Assembly (NCBI GenBank): GCA_017477205.1
Contig: JAFUXE010000027.1
Coordinates: forward strand, 1 to 50,635
From: Alloprevotella sp.
Lineage (GTDB): Bacteria; Bacteroidota; Bacteroidia; Bacteroidales; Bacteroidaceae
Length of the DNA stretch: 50,635 bases
Direction of reading: 5' to 3'
Positions 7,563 through 17,042 of this stretch are shown here, one piece after another; position 1 is the stretch's first letter, and every line of letters starts with the position of its first letter. The notes below the pieces were generated by a model that was given only the letters and a program-made list of their open reading frames with translations, was not told the DNA's origin and made no database searches. The position numbers and the translations under genes are program-made.

Positions 7563-10500
7563 TTATTTGATGAATACTTTCTTACCGTTGACAATGTACA
7601 TGCCCTTGGGCAATTGACCATTTACGCGTCTGCCTTGGAGGTCATAGGTAGCCCGCGAGTGACGAGTGACGAGTGACGAGCTGATGCCCGTGGGGATTTC
7701 AAGGGTGAAGCCGCGTACGCTCTGCGCCTCGCCGTCGGTCAGCAGGAGGAATGCCTTACCCGCTTTCAACGTGTTGCCGGTGTACTTGTAGAAACCCACC
7801 TGTCCGGATTTCACGGCAAACGTGAAGACCGTGCCTGCCAGCGTGCGCGGGTCGGCATCCACGAGGGACCCCGTCAGGCGGTTGCCCTCGATGGGTGTTC
7901 CAGCTTCCTCACTGACGCTGAAGTCCTGTAGGAAGTTCTCAGCCTTTCCTTCTGGATGGCTGTCGAATTCGATTAGGGCACCCTGCAGAGCGGGGATAAT
8001 TCCCTTGTACTCATGCAGCGTAAGCACGTCACCTTCCAAAGTCGCGCCAAAGGCACGTGCTCCACTCGGAATCGTGAGGGGAACGGGAGCGTAGAGCGTC
8101 GTGTAGAAACCACCTGCCGCATAGTTCACGGTGACGTTTTTGTAGAGTGGGGCAATGGGGGCACTGCTGCCGTCGCCCTGTGCCACTTTCAGCACATATC
8201 CGCTGGCAATCAAGTCGGCGGGAAGCTGGAACTCGTGGGTGTTGCTGACGAGGACGAGGTCTCCGTCCGTATCGTAAACCTTGAAGCCTACGGCCCCCGT
8301 GCCGCCCGAGACAGACACATTGCCAGAAGCATCCACGTCGGCAGCATATTCTCCGCTGACGGGCGTCCGGAAATCAGTATATTGTCCGGTCTCGCCGCAT
8401 TCGCCGATGCGTCCGACGCTGGCGTCGTTATTGGAATAGTTTATCTTCTTCTCGCCTGCTGCCGCCCCCTCGTAAGTGGCGTCGGGAGCTTTGATGCGGT
8501 CTTCGATGAAGATGATGTTACACGGCTTTAGCTTCATGGCTTTCACTTCTGCGCGAACGGCATCAATCATTTCCTGCGTAGTATAGACGTAGAAGTTTCC
8601 GTAGTCGCTGACGAGGTGTGCAGTACGTGTGGTGCCGCCAAGCGTGTACTCAGCTTCCGTGGGTAGTGTGAAGAAACCATACACTTGGAAGAATTCCGTC
8701 AGGTCGTAGCCGCTGACTTCGCAGCAAGTCTTGTAGAACTTCAGGTAATCCTCGGCAGCGGGAACGAAGACGCCGCCCGTGTGTGTCATCGGGCTCTGAC
8801 GCAACGCTTTGTACAACTCGGGATAGAAGCTCGTGTTGTAACCGGCAAGGTGGAAGTACTGATAGAGCTGCCAGTAGAGGTGGGTGCACTGCCAGAGGTC
8901 GGGATTTCCGCTTCCGTCATATACGCGATCAAGCCATGACTTCCCGTTCGCGAAGTCCGTGAAAGTATCCTGAATGTTCTTTGTGCGGCTTGTAGCGTGT
9001 CCCTGTTGGTAAACAGCAATGTTGGAATATACATTGTTGGAAATTTCCGTACACCCAATCATGTTGATGGGGCGCTGGTGGATGTGTCCCATCTCATGAG
9101 CCGGTCCCCAGATATTGCCTGCATTCTGGCTCATGTTTGCATAGTTCATGATTGAAGCAAGCGTGTAGTCAGCATAGAAGGTGCCGAAGTCTGAAGCATG
9201 CATGTAATCTGTTGTCGGGGACGTTACGGAAAGGGGATTGTTCCAATATCCGTCGTATTCTTCCAGACCTTGTAGGCTTCGTTCCATAGTCATTATCCCA
9301 TCCCAGATATTCAGGAGCCCGACCAGTTCGTCGCCGGCAGCGCTCTTGAGATCGTCTGTTGGCAGATGGAATGTGAGTTGAGCAGTTTTGAGGTCAGTAA
9401 TGCTCCCCTCCATCATATTCGCTTTCAGCTGCGCCCAGTCCGTGTCCGTATCTCCGCGTGTCAGGTCGAAGTAACCGTTTACGAAACCGCCTTCTATGTG
9501 TACCGTTACGGGAGAGTAGTTGCTGAGAGGCGTGAATGGAGCTTTCCCGTCAGTAGTATTGTCAACGCTGTTGCAGATGAAGAGGGTGCAATTATCGTCG
9601 AGAATAACGGCATTGTAACCCTCGTGAAGTACATATTGTGTACCCGTAGCCGAACTCAGGGGAACTGCTTCCAATGCGACTGTTTGTCCGTTGGGTATCG
9701 TTCCAACGTATAACGATACAATCTCATTGCGAGTACCGCTGATACCTGTAGGATTCGTCAGACGTCCGAGTTTGTACGTGTATTTTAGGATTGACGTCCA
9801 TTGGTTGTAGTCGCTATATACATTGTAGTCGGCAACGCGGAAAGTGCGTTCAGTCTTATTCCAGCTGTCGTAGGTCTTCCAGGCATTGTTCTTCACTTTC
9901 ACGGCCATATTCTGCACATCTGTTACGAGGCCGTCGGCAAGCATCTCGTTTTTCAGGTCGTTGTCGCTCATTGCGGCATAAGAACTTTTGAGCGTGGTGC
10001 ATGTTCCGTCCGTAAAGTATTTCTGCAACGTTGTTGTATAGGCATCTGTATTGTTTACCATATCCTGCATCTTCTGGTAGGAGTCGCGGCTTACGGTAAG
10101 AATGAGGTCATCAGGTGTAACTTCCTCAAATACCCATCTCGAAGCATCTGCATTTGAGTACCAGCCCACAACCAGATAGTTTTGCGAGGCAGCGCTATGA
10201 AGCCCCGTGTTGCTGTTGGCGTTGGAGGGGTTGACGTAGTCATTGATTGTATATGTGTTGTCTTGTCCTTCAACAGCAGCCAAGGTAAAGGTAGCTTCGG
10301 ATGTCCCCGTAGTATAGGGCACGCTGCCCGTGTATCCTTGCAATTGGATATAGCGGTCGGTGATGGCATTCTGAAGTTTCAGGGAAGTTCCGGAAAGGGA
10401 CACTTTCCAGAGCGCCGTATAGTCATCGTTTGTCACATCCTCAGTACCTACTTGATGAGTGGAAATCTTTTCCACCATGTGCTTATCGTACAGCTTGCTG

Positions 10501-13500
10501 CGAATGCGGTAGTACTTACCGTCAGTGATTGATGAAACGTCGTCAAGATTGGGAATGTATTGCAGCAACTGGTCGCGTGTAATCTCAATGAAGTTCAGAG
10601 GATAGTGGTTGTAGTTGGTATTACCTCCAGAGGTGTTGAGCGACTGGTCTTCAAAGAAGAGGTATAGGCTACCTGGATTCTCCTCCGTGCCAGCTTTGGC
10701 CATTGTGACGTAACGTGTTCCTTTTGTCTGTACGTTCAGGAACTCCGTCCAGTTCTTTGCACCGTCCGTGCTGTAGTATAGTTTCAGGTTGGCGTGATTG
10801 CCTGTCGTCATGGAATGGAACACATAATCGGGCTTTCCCGTCTTTGGGCTGCGCTGGTAGTAAATGACGTCTTGGTTGTTGGCAGCACCACCTGCATTCA
10901 GCTGCGAGTTTTGATACTGAGTCCCCCAATTGAAGCTGACTGCCCCGTTCGAGTACTCGTATGTGCCGAAGTTAAATCCCCTGTCACCTCCTTGGCGAAC
11001 AGAAGCAATGAGAGAACCGTCGTTGGCAAGTTCAAGTTTTGCTTCGTTACCTCCAGTGTAAACCACCTGGTCGTCAATAACCCAATGTTCACCCCCATCT
11101 ACGGAATAAATGACGTAGTTCTTTAATCCTTCTTTTGCAATAACGAGATACATCAGAATACCCTCGCTTGTAAGAATACCTTTACCAGACGTAATGAAGA
11201 AATCCGTGAGGCCGGGCTTGTTCGTAAGCATTCCCTCAACTTCAGTCACGTCAACAGGGCTCGTCCACGTTATACCGTTGTCGGAGGAGGTGGAAACCAT
11301 GAAGCGTTTCAGGCCATAGTTAAACCCAAGATTGCCCGCGCAGGATGTGCATATAAGTTTTCCGCTTTGGGTTTTTACCAGCGTCGGGTCGCCGTAACCG
11401 CATGTGGCATCGTTGCTGTTGTCACCTTTTGCTACGACAACGGGAGTCCCCCAAGTCTTACCGCCGTCTGTCGAGCGGCGTACCACGATGTCTATCACAT
11501 GGCCGCCTCCGATGTCCGAATAGCTGTCGTATCGTTTGTCGGCAGCCACGACAATGCTGCCGTCATTGGCTACGACCATAGCAGGAATGCGGTAAATCTT
11601 ACTGCCTTCATCCCAGGGAAGGAAGGGATAGCTGTGTGCATTGAATACCATTGCACCACGATCGGCGGGGTCGCCTATGGAGGTCAGGTCTGTAGTGATT
11701 TCGTTGCTGCCATTTGTGCAAACGATGTTTTTGACAGCAGCATCAACGATGGCACCAAGCGTTGCGTCGCTTTTAATTGTAGCTGCAAGCCAATAGTAGT
11801 GCGTGCCGGCTGTGAAGGAACCTATGTTCAGCGTCACGTCTGCACTTGTACCGTCCACCGTTGTGGTTGTTACGGCAGTTCTTGTGGGTGCTCCGGAACC
11901 TGTTCCAAGAATCTCCGGAGAATTGGAGGACGCTTCGTAGAGAGTAAGTCCAGACACAAGTTTTTCTGCTCCGTCCTTGAACGTTATGCCGATTTCTGCA
12001 TTTGCAGCATTGTTGAAAGGTGAGGCGGTTATGCGAAGCAGCATCACTTCTGCGTCACGTCCAGCCGTCTGGAAACCCTGCTCTACGGTTACGTCGTTCT
12101 CCGTGATGGCAAGTCCTGCAGGCATTGTAACCGTGATGGTCTTGTTTGATGCGTCAATGATGCACGATTCCATCTGTGCCATCGAAAAGTCGGAACTCGT
12201 CGGTGTTACGTTGTCGGGAAGGAAAAACCATCCGCCGTCATACACCTTTGTGAGGCCGCTGACGTCACTGCGGTTGCAGGAAAGCTGCATGTTGTCGCCG
12301 CCGTTCAGAATGCTGACCTTCCAAGGCGTAAGCCCTGCAGATTCTAGATTAATGGGGTATATATCGTAATATGCGTTTCCTTTGTTTGCCGTTTCTCCTA
12401 TAAAAAAGTTAGAGCCGAGATAATAAGGAACAGCGTATCGGGTATATTGACTTTCTCCAGTGCTTTTGTGATACAAGACAAAGCCATTTGTCTCATAGTT
12501 AAAGTTTACGGCTTCGGGGATTGTTGTGGCAACGGGGTATTTATTGACAGCATTGTGAAGATACCTGCCATTCGGCATCTGCCAGTATTGTTCCGGCGTG
12601 ATACGGGTAAAGTAGTTCGCGTTGCTGATGGCAGGACGGATGTTAGCCCCATGATCGAATGTGAGAGGATAGTTCGTGCCATTGTAGTTTATCTCGTTCT
12701 CGGCAGAATAGATGAAGCAATCTGAATATGTGGCGTGTTGTTTGATGCGAATCACGTACCATTGGCTCGTATCGGAAGACGGACTCTGTGTCAATGCCGT
12801 TTGGCTTTCTACAAGTCTGTTCTTGGCGGCCAGGGCAGCAGCACTTTGATTGCCAGAGACTTTTGTGATGGTGAAGTTGCCGCCTATGTCATTATAGTTG
12901 ATGATGGGACCAATGTAGTTGTTGCTGATGGCAGCGTATGTGTTAGTCGTGACGGTTTTTATCTTATACGTATTGTCAGATTGCAGGATAAAAGAGACGG
13001 CAACGGCATCATCTGAAAATATCCATGAATTTGTACTTGCTGTACCACTTGGTATCGCGAACTTGCCTGCTCCCACATTGTAAAGGTAGTATTGCTTTTC
13101 TGTGTCGGTTGGAATTATGACCCACATGCAGTTTGCCGAAGAGGCATCAAATCCGACATTATTCTTGCCGCTACTCCAAACATACCTTGTACTTCCCGCC
13201 GGATAGTACATCATGGCTCCCCGACTAGGGTTCGTGTTGTTGATAGTATACACTTCTGTTATTGCAGGTGAAAATGAGGGAGTGAGCGTTACGGGATAGA
13301 ATGCCCAGTCATTGTTGCCACCTGTGGTAGTGGGAATAGTTTTGTACCAACCAACAACGGGATTGCCGTTCTCCTGACAATCCAGCACATATCCATCAGT
13401 TTCAGAGGAAAGATAAAAATGACCGGCCGAAGAATTTATTGTTCCTATGGTGTAACGTTCATAACCAAAGGGAGTTGTAGGAACTGCAACATTGTGGGAA

Positions 13501-14261
13501 ACTATGCCAAAGTAGTTGCCCCAACCATTTTGAAGATAGTATTTGCCATCGCCGGCATCACACAACCGAACCAGATATTGGGCCGCATTTGCTGCCGCAC
13601 CATAGGGCTCTTGCGCCGCGTTCCTTAATGAGCCTGACACCTCATACGCGTAGCCTTTGCGACCGCGATTCTTCATAACATACCACACGCCTGTTGCAAG
13701 CGTGGAAGCTTCTGAACTGCTGACGTTGATATCAAAATTGCCAAATTCGCTCAGGGCAGTGGTAGAGAGGGCAACTTCGTAGATATACACCTTGTGGTTG
13801 TTGTTGGTTCCTGTGGACCATCCCCAAAGCTTCTGATCGGAGCGGTCGATGCCGCGCACGGTTGAACCAGCGTCGGGAGCAGTGGGGTAGGCTGTGCTGC
13901 CCGAAAAGTTCAGCGACCACGATCCCGCACCCGCCTCGTCGCTCGCGGCGATGGCTTGGTTGTACACAGGTACGCCCCAGTACTTCCCTGTGTAGTAGTT
14001 CTGGATTTTCCACGTGCCGTCGCTGTTGGCAATGAGTCGGTAGATGCTGGCCTCCGTTGCCGCGTTAGCAGTGTTGGGGACGTCGTAGTTCGTTCCGCTA
14101 TCCGTGATGTAGCACCCCGCACCCGTCTTCAGGATGTAGGCATTCCCACTTACGATAGCACTCTCCGCCGTGACCTGTGCACCCACAGCCACCGCATTCT
14201 GTCCCGCCGCTGTGAGCGGCAGGAGCAGGAGGAGGAAGAAAAATTTGATGAATCTGCTCAT
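7563..14261 (-). CDS. Giant secreted sialidase (GH33) fused to an M60-like metallopeptidase, 2232 aa
   Basis: The start at 14261 puts a signal peptide first (MSRFIKFFFLLLLLPLTAAG). An upstream in-frame ATG at 14306 would add 15 charged residues before it. Residues about 30-690 are beta-trefoil or ricin-like repeats (patterns such as YVMKNRGRKGYAYEVSG). About 700-875 resembles a sialidase-associated N-domain. GH33 follows at about 880-1250, with the RIP motif (YRIPAMVV, near 887) and four Asp boxes (RRSTDGGKTW, SSDNGITW, SVDGGEHW, STDGAKNW). After another trefoil-like part, an M60 domain (about 1440-2000) carries the zinc site HEMGH at 1722-1726 and a likely third ligand, E1739. The tail (YDLQGRRV to GKKVFIK) is a type IX-like sorting domain. 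Family knowledge: GH33 removes sialic acid and M60-like enzymes cut O-glycosylated proteins. A mucin-type substrate is inferred. A near-consensus promoter lies at 14335-14365. Confidence 0.92.
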   Translation of the reverse strand: MSRFIKFFFLLLLLPLTAAGQNAVAVGAQVTAESAIVSGNAYILKTGAGCYITDSGTNYDVPNTANAATEASIYRLIANSDGTWKIQNYYTGKYWGVPVYNQAIAASDEAGAGSWSLNFSGSTAYPTAPDAGSTVRGIDRSDQKLWGWSTGTNNNHKVYIYEVALSTTALSEFGNFDINVSSSEASTLATGVWYVMKNRGRKGYAYEVSGSLRNAAQEPYGAAANAAQYLVRLCDAGDGKYYLQNGWGNYFGIVSHNVAVPTTPFGYERYTIGTINSSAGHFYLSSETDGYVLDCQENGNPVVGWYKTIPTTTGGNNDWAFYPVTLTPSFSPAITEVYTINNTNPSRGAMMYYPAGSTRYVWSSGKNNVGFDASSANCMWVIIPTDTEKQYYLYNVGAGKFAIPSGTASTNSWIFSDDAVAVSFILQSDNTYKIKTVTTNTYAAISNNYIGPIINYNDIGGNFTITKVSGNQSAAALAAKNRLVESQTALTQSPSSDTSQWYVIRIKQHATYSDCFIYSAENEINYNGTNYPLTFDHGANIRPAISNANYFTRITPEQYWQMPNGRYLHNAVNKYPVATTIPEAVNFNYETNGFVLYHKSTGESQYTRYAVPYYLGSNFFIGETANKGNAYYDIYPINLESAGLTPWKVSILNGGDNMQLSCNRSDVSGLTKVYDGGWFFLPDNVTPTSSDFSMAQMESCIIDASNKTITVTMPAGLAITENDVTVEQGFQTAGRDAEVMLLRITASPFNNAANAEIGITFKDGAEKLVSGLTLYEASSNSPEILGTGSGAPTRTAVTTTTVDGTSADVTLNIGSFTAGTHYYWLAATIKSDATLGAIVDAAVKNIVCTNGSNEITTDLTSIGDPADRGAMVFNAHSYPFLPWDEGSKIYRIPAMVVANDGSIVVAADKRYDSYSDIGGGHVIDIVVRRSTDGGKTWGTPVVVAKGDNSNDATCGYGDPTLVKTQSGKLICTSCAGNLGFNYGLKRFMVSTSSDNGITWTSPVDVTEVEGMLTNKPGLTDFFITSGKGILTSEGILMYLVIAKEGLKNYVIYSVDGGEHWVIDDQVVYTGGNEAKLELANDGSLIASVRQGGDRGFNFGTYEYSNGAVSFNWGTQYQNSQLNAGGAANNQDVIYYQRSPKTGKPDYVFHSMTTGNHANLKLYYSTDGAKNWTEFLNVQTKGTRYVTMAKAGTEENPGSLYLFFEDQSLNTSGGNTNYNHYPLNFIEITRDQLLQYIPNLDDVSSITDGKYYRIRSKLYDKHMVEKISTHQVGTEDVTNDDYTALWKVSLSGTSLKLQNAITDRYIQLQGYTGSVPYTTGTSEATFTLAAVEGQDNTYTINDYVNPSNANSNTGLHSAASQNYLVVGWYSNADASRWVFEEVTPDDLILTVSRDSYQKMQDMVNNTDAYTTTLQKYFTDGTCTTLKSSYAAMSDNDLKNEMLADGLVTDVQNMAVKVKNNAWKTYDSWNKTERTFRVADYNVYSDYNQWTSILKYTYKLGRLTNPTGISGTRNEIVSLYVGTIPNGQTVALEAVPLSSATGTQYVLHEGYNAVILDDNCTLFICNSVDNTTDGKAPFTPLSNYSPVTVHIEGGFVNGYFDLTRGDTDTDWAQLKANMMEGSITDLKTAQLTFHLPTDDLKSAAGDELVGLLNIWDGIMTMERSLQGLEEYDGYWNNPLSVTSPTTDYMHASDFGTFYADYTLASIMNYANMSQNAGNIWGPAHEMGHIHQRPINMIGCTEISNNVYSNIAVYQQGHATSRTKNIQDTFTDFANGKSWLDRVYDGSGNPDLWQCTHLYWQLYQYFHLAGYNTSFYPELYKALRQSPMTHTGGVFVPAAEDYLKFYKTCCEVSGYDLTEFFQVYGFFTLPTEAEYTLGGTTRTAHLVSDYGNFYVYTTQEMIDAVRAEVKAMKLKPCNIIFIEDRIKAPDATYEGAAAGEKKINYSNNDASVGRIGECGETGQYTDFRTPVSGEYAADVDASGNVSVSGGTGAVGFKVYDTDGDLVLVSNTHEFQLPADLIASGYVLKVAQGDGSSAPIAPLYKNVTVNYAAGGFYTTLYAPVPLTIPSGARAFGATLEGDVLTLHEYKGIIPALQGALIEFDSHPEGKAENFLQDFSVSEEAGTPIEGNRLTGSLVDADPRTLAGTVFTFAVKSGQVGFYKYTGNTLKAGKAFLLLTDGEAQSVRGFTLEIPTGISSSLVTRHSRATYDLQGRRVNGQLPKGMYIVNGKKVFIK
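7655..7680. repeat. Triple CTCGTCACT repeat in the tail of the sialidase-M60 gene
   Basis: On the plus strand GAGTGACGA is repeated almost perfectly three times. It encodes SSLVTRHSR, just before the sorting tail. The frame gives SLVT, as in the methyltransferase copy at 6161-6188. Confidence 0.75.
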
Positions 14262-14334
14262 ATGTGTGTTTTTTATAATTGTCTTTTGCTGCGAGAGACG
14301 TTGCATTTTTGTTATTTCATTAAGGAGTGCGTCG

Positions 14335-14365
14335 CAAATTTACTACAAAATGCTATATCTACAAA
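14335..14365 (-). promoter_or_regulatory. Consensus Bacteroidetes promoter of the sialidase-M60 gene
   Basis: On the minus strand TTTG (14362-14365), a 19-nt spacer and TAAATTTG (14335-14342) match the -33/-7 consensus of the Bacteroidetes primary sigma factor. Transcription would start near 14328, giving a leader of about 65-70 nt to the ATG at 14261. Confidence 0.75.
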
Positions 14366-14512
14366 ATTTCATCTCCAATTTGGTATTTAGTTCAAAACAA
14401 GACCGAATAGAGTTCACCAGTTCACCAAAAAAGCCCCGCAATCTTTGCGTGTGTAAAAGGGTTGCGATGGCTTTGCTTTTTTGCTACTTTGATTTTGTCG
14501 TTAAAAGCCAAA

Positions 14513-14710
14513 TCAGTCCTCCGCCATCAGCGCGGCAAAGCGCGAGACGTGGCGGTCGAGTTCCCCGGGTTCGACCCTGGGACAGGTCTCTGCAAGCCAC
14601 CGCCGGAAGGCCCGGGCGGCACGCACACGCATGCGGCTCTCGCCGGCGCGCACGCCGCTGGCGTAGCCCCCAGAGGGCAGCAGGCTGCGGTTGAAGTTTC
14701 CGTCGCTCAT
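14513..14710 (-). CDS. Conserved small protein, 65 aa (NFNRSLLP-type)
   Basis: The protein is very basic in the middle and starts MSDGNFNRSLLPSGGYASG, followed by an Arg-rich helix (RMRVRAARAFRRWL) and an acidic end. I recall similar 60-70 aa Bacteroidales proteins with an NFNR-LLP start, but I cannot name a family or function. It lies 57 nt downstream of the DUF5686 gene on the same strand and is probably its last operon member. No signal peptide or membrane segment is visible. A basic helix could bind nucleic acid, but nothing shows this. Confidence 0.6.
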   Translation of the reverse strand: MSDGNFNRSLLPSGGYASGVRAGESRMRVRAARAFRRWLAETCPRVEPGELDRHVSRFAALMAED

Positions 14711-14767
14711 GATGTTAGATAATAATCGTTAAACAATAACCAATAAACCCCAAAACCTAACAGCGCC

Positions 14768-17005
14768 TCACCAGTGTAGTACGACGTGGGCACCCAGCGC
14801 GGTGCGCCTGCCGGGGGCGAGGCCGAGAAAGGCGCTGACGTCGAGGATGTGGCTGCCGATGCCGTAACCCAGTTCCGTGTAGGCGGGGAGTGCGGAGAGG
14901 CTGACGAGGTTGGCGTAGATGCGTTCGCGCTGGACGACGCGCGAGAGCCACTTCAGGCGGGAGAAGAGCAGCATGGGGCTCTCGTAGGTGGCGGAGAGTC
15001 GCGCGTAGTAGCGCGACTCGTTGTACCAGCGTGAGCCGAGGGCGTAGAAGCGGCCACTCATCTCGTCGTGCCAGCCCTCGGGGAGGTTCTCGTCGCAGAA
15101 GTAGTCATAGGAGAGGAAGTATCCGTGCCCGCGATGGGTGTAGAGGCCGCCGCCCGCGCGAAGGTAGAGGGCGCGCAGGGCGTAGAGTTCCCATGCGTAG
15201 GTGGCGTCGGCCTCGATGCGCTCGTAGCGGCTGCGCAGGCGGCCGACGGGTAGACCGCGCTCGTAGTCCAAGCGCAGCGTGGGCCAGCGGGAGTAGAGCG
15301 GCACCTTGCGGCCGACGGCGTCGCGGTAGTAGTATTGGCAGGGCGTCCACTCAGCGTGCAGGCGGGGGGCGATGCTGCGGATGTAGCGCTGCATGCCGTG
15401 GGCGCGGGCTTCTTCGTTCCATCCCACGAGGCTGCGGCGGTGGTAGCGCAGACCGGCTTCGAGGCGCAATCCGCTGACAGGGGAGAGGGCGTAGTCCAAG
15501 TGGGCGTAGAGGTCGCGGTAGAAGTTGAAGTCGTAGGCTCCGAGCATACGGTCGAGGTCCTCGAAGTCCTCGGTGCCGCGCATCTGGCTGCGTACGTCGT
15601 CGGCCTGGCGGCTGCTATAGACGTGGTTGCCCTTTCCAGCTTCGAGGGCGAGGAGCATGTCGTAGTGGGGGGCGAAGCGCAGCGTGAGTGGTGCGCGCCA
15701 ATAGAACTGGTGCAGCAGGAAACTGTAGCTGGCCTTTGGTGCGAGGCTGAGGCTGCTGCGGGGGCTGAAGGCGTATTCCAGGCGCATTCGCGTCTGGAGC
15801 ATGAAGCCCTTGCGTTTTGACCATGCGAACATCTCGGGCGTGAGGATGGCGGGCAGGCGCACCTGCCCTTCTTCTCCCAGTGCCCAGCGGTGGCGGTCGA
15901 AGAGGACCCCCTCTAAGGCGCCCCCTAAAGCCCCCTCCTTCCTCCCCCCTCCGGGGGAGGCTTCCAAATTCCCCTCATCCAGCGACACACACGTCGGCCT
16001 TCGAAAGTCTCCCCGCCGTAGGCTTCCCCCTCGCCCTTTGGAGAGGGGGTTAGGGGGTGAGGCTGGGACTACCTCTTTATACGCCGTCTGCGCCCCTGCG
16101 GGCAGGGGATAGGTGCGCACGGTGTCGAAGTAGGTGGCGTCGCGCACGGCGTGGCTGGTGTCCACACGCAGGGCGTAGCGTTCCGTCAGGTCAAAGCGGC
16201 GGCGGCGTGGCACAGCGGCGGCGCTGTCCCTGACTGTGGGGAAGGTGTACTTTGCCGTGCCCAGAAAGCTGGCGGAGAGGCGGTTACCGAGGAATGCCGT
16301 GCTTGATGCCACGCTGAAACTCTCTGGGAGGAGGCTGGCAAGGCTGTCCGTGCCCATTGTGCCGGACGTTCGCAGGCGGTTCAGCTCGTAGTAGAAGGAG
16401 AAGCTGTAGCGGCGTACGGCACCGGAGAGCGTGTCCACGTCGGCATAGCCTGCCACGAGCTGCGTGTTGTAGAAGCGCGGGGCGAAGCGGATGCGGCGCG
16501 TACCTGCGGGGGGGATGTCGGCAGAGCCCGAGGCGAAGGCGTAGCGGTAGTAGCGGCGGTTCCTCCTGTTCAGGGGCGAGAGGATGCGGTCGGCGAAGAG
16601 CTTGCTCTCGTAGATGGTGGGCAGAAAATGGACGGCGCCTGTGCGCTGAAGCTTCTCTGCATGGGGGTGCGTGCAGAAGTAGGCGAGTTCGCGGATGTCG
16701 TCCCTGGCATTCTCATGCACGCTCAGGCGCAGGTGGCTCTCGCCGAAGTAGTCGTTTGTCCCCCGCTCGAACCGGAAGAACTGCGGCAGGTAGCGGGCGT
16801 ATCGCGAGCGCCGCGTGGTGCGGAAGCCGAACTGCGTGTAAACGTCGGCCTCATAGTCGCTGGTCTTTAGGCCCAGACGCTTCGGATAGCTGAAAACCTT
16901 CTCCATGAGTGCCGCGGCCTCCTTCCTCCCTCCCTGCTGCGCACGGAGGGAAAGTGCCGGCAGCAGGAGGGCTGCCATGAGAATGTATGTCCAGAGCTTT
17001 TCCAA
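14768..17005 (-). CDS. DUF5686-type outer membrane beta-barrel protein with an in-frame repeat insertion, 745 aa
   Basis: A signal peptide (MEKLWTYILMAALLLPALSLRAQ) is followed by an N-domain of about 290 residues with the DUF5686 look (YFGESHLRLSVHE, IYESKLFADRILSPLNRR). The C-terminal half is made of alternating aromatic and polar strands typical of an outer membrane barrel (for example YYARLSATYESPMLLFSRL), and the protein ends in HW. The usual N-terminal carboxypeptidase-regulatory-like domain is missing. Residues about 315-368 are foreign to the family and come from the palindromic element at 15906-16063 (SPPNPLSKGRGG, then LEASPGGGRKEGAL). This segment probably sits between the N-domain and the barrel, where an insert is tolerated. 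The function of the family is unknown. Confidence 0.8.
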   Translation of the reverse strand: MEKLWTYILMAALLLPALSLRAQQGGRKEAAALMEKVFSYPKRLGLKTSDYEADVYTQFGFRTTRRSRYARYLPQFFRFERGTNDYFGESHLRLSVHENARDDIRELAYFCTHPHAEKLQRTGAVHFLPTIYESKLFADRILSPLNRRNRRYYRYAFASGSADIPPAGTRRIRFAPRFYNTQLVAGYADVDTLSGAVRRYSFSFYYELNRLRTSGTMGTDSLASLLPESFSVASSTAFLGNRLSASFLGTAKYTFPTVRDSAAAVPRRRRFDLTERYALRVDTSHAVRDATYFDTVRTYPLPAGAQTAYKEVVPASPPNPLSKGRGGSLRRGDFRRPTCVSLDEGNLEASPGGGRKEGALGGALEGVLFDRHRWALGEEGQVRLPAILTPEMFAWSKRKGFMLQTRMRLEYAFSPRSSLSLAPKASYSFLLHQFYWRAPLTLRFAPHYDMLLALEAGKGNHVYSSRQADDVRSQMRGTEDFEDLDRMLGAYDFNFYRDLYAHLDYALSPVSGLRLEAGLRYHRRSLVGWNEEARAHGMQRYIRSIAPRLHAEWTPCQYYYRDAVGRKVPLYSRWPTLRLDYERGLPVGRLRSRYERIEADATYAWELYALRALYLRAGGGLYTHRGHGYFLSYDYFCDENLPEGWHDEMSGRFYALGSRWYNESRYYARLSATYESPMLLFSRLKWLSRVVQRERIYANLVSLSALPAYTELGYGIGSHILDVSAFLGLAPGRRTALGAHVVLHW
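15906..16063. repeat. Palindromic element, copy C, inside the DUF5686 gene
   Basis: Positions 15930-15961 match the 32-nt left arm of copy A at 30 of 32 sites. The next 40 nt match the reverse complement of copy A's interior (CTTCCA, CCCCT, CAGCG, CACAC, CGTCG shared). The far end differs and contains its own palindrome (CCCCCTCGCCC to GAGAGGGGG). The gene is on the minus strand, so the element is flipped together with its host gene and again reads LEASPGGG. Outer limits are approximate. Confidence 0.85.
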
Positions 17006-17042
17006 GGTGAAAAACGGGTGTGTGTCTTTTTTCTCCAGAGCG

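Noticed and set aside
14261..14306. Upstream ATG of the sialidase-M60 gene
   Set aside because: It would put 15 charged residues in front of a clear signal peptide.
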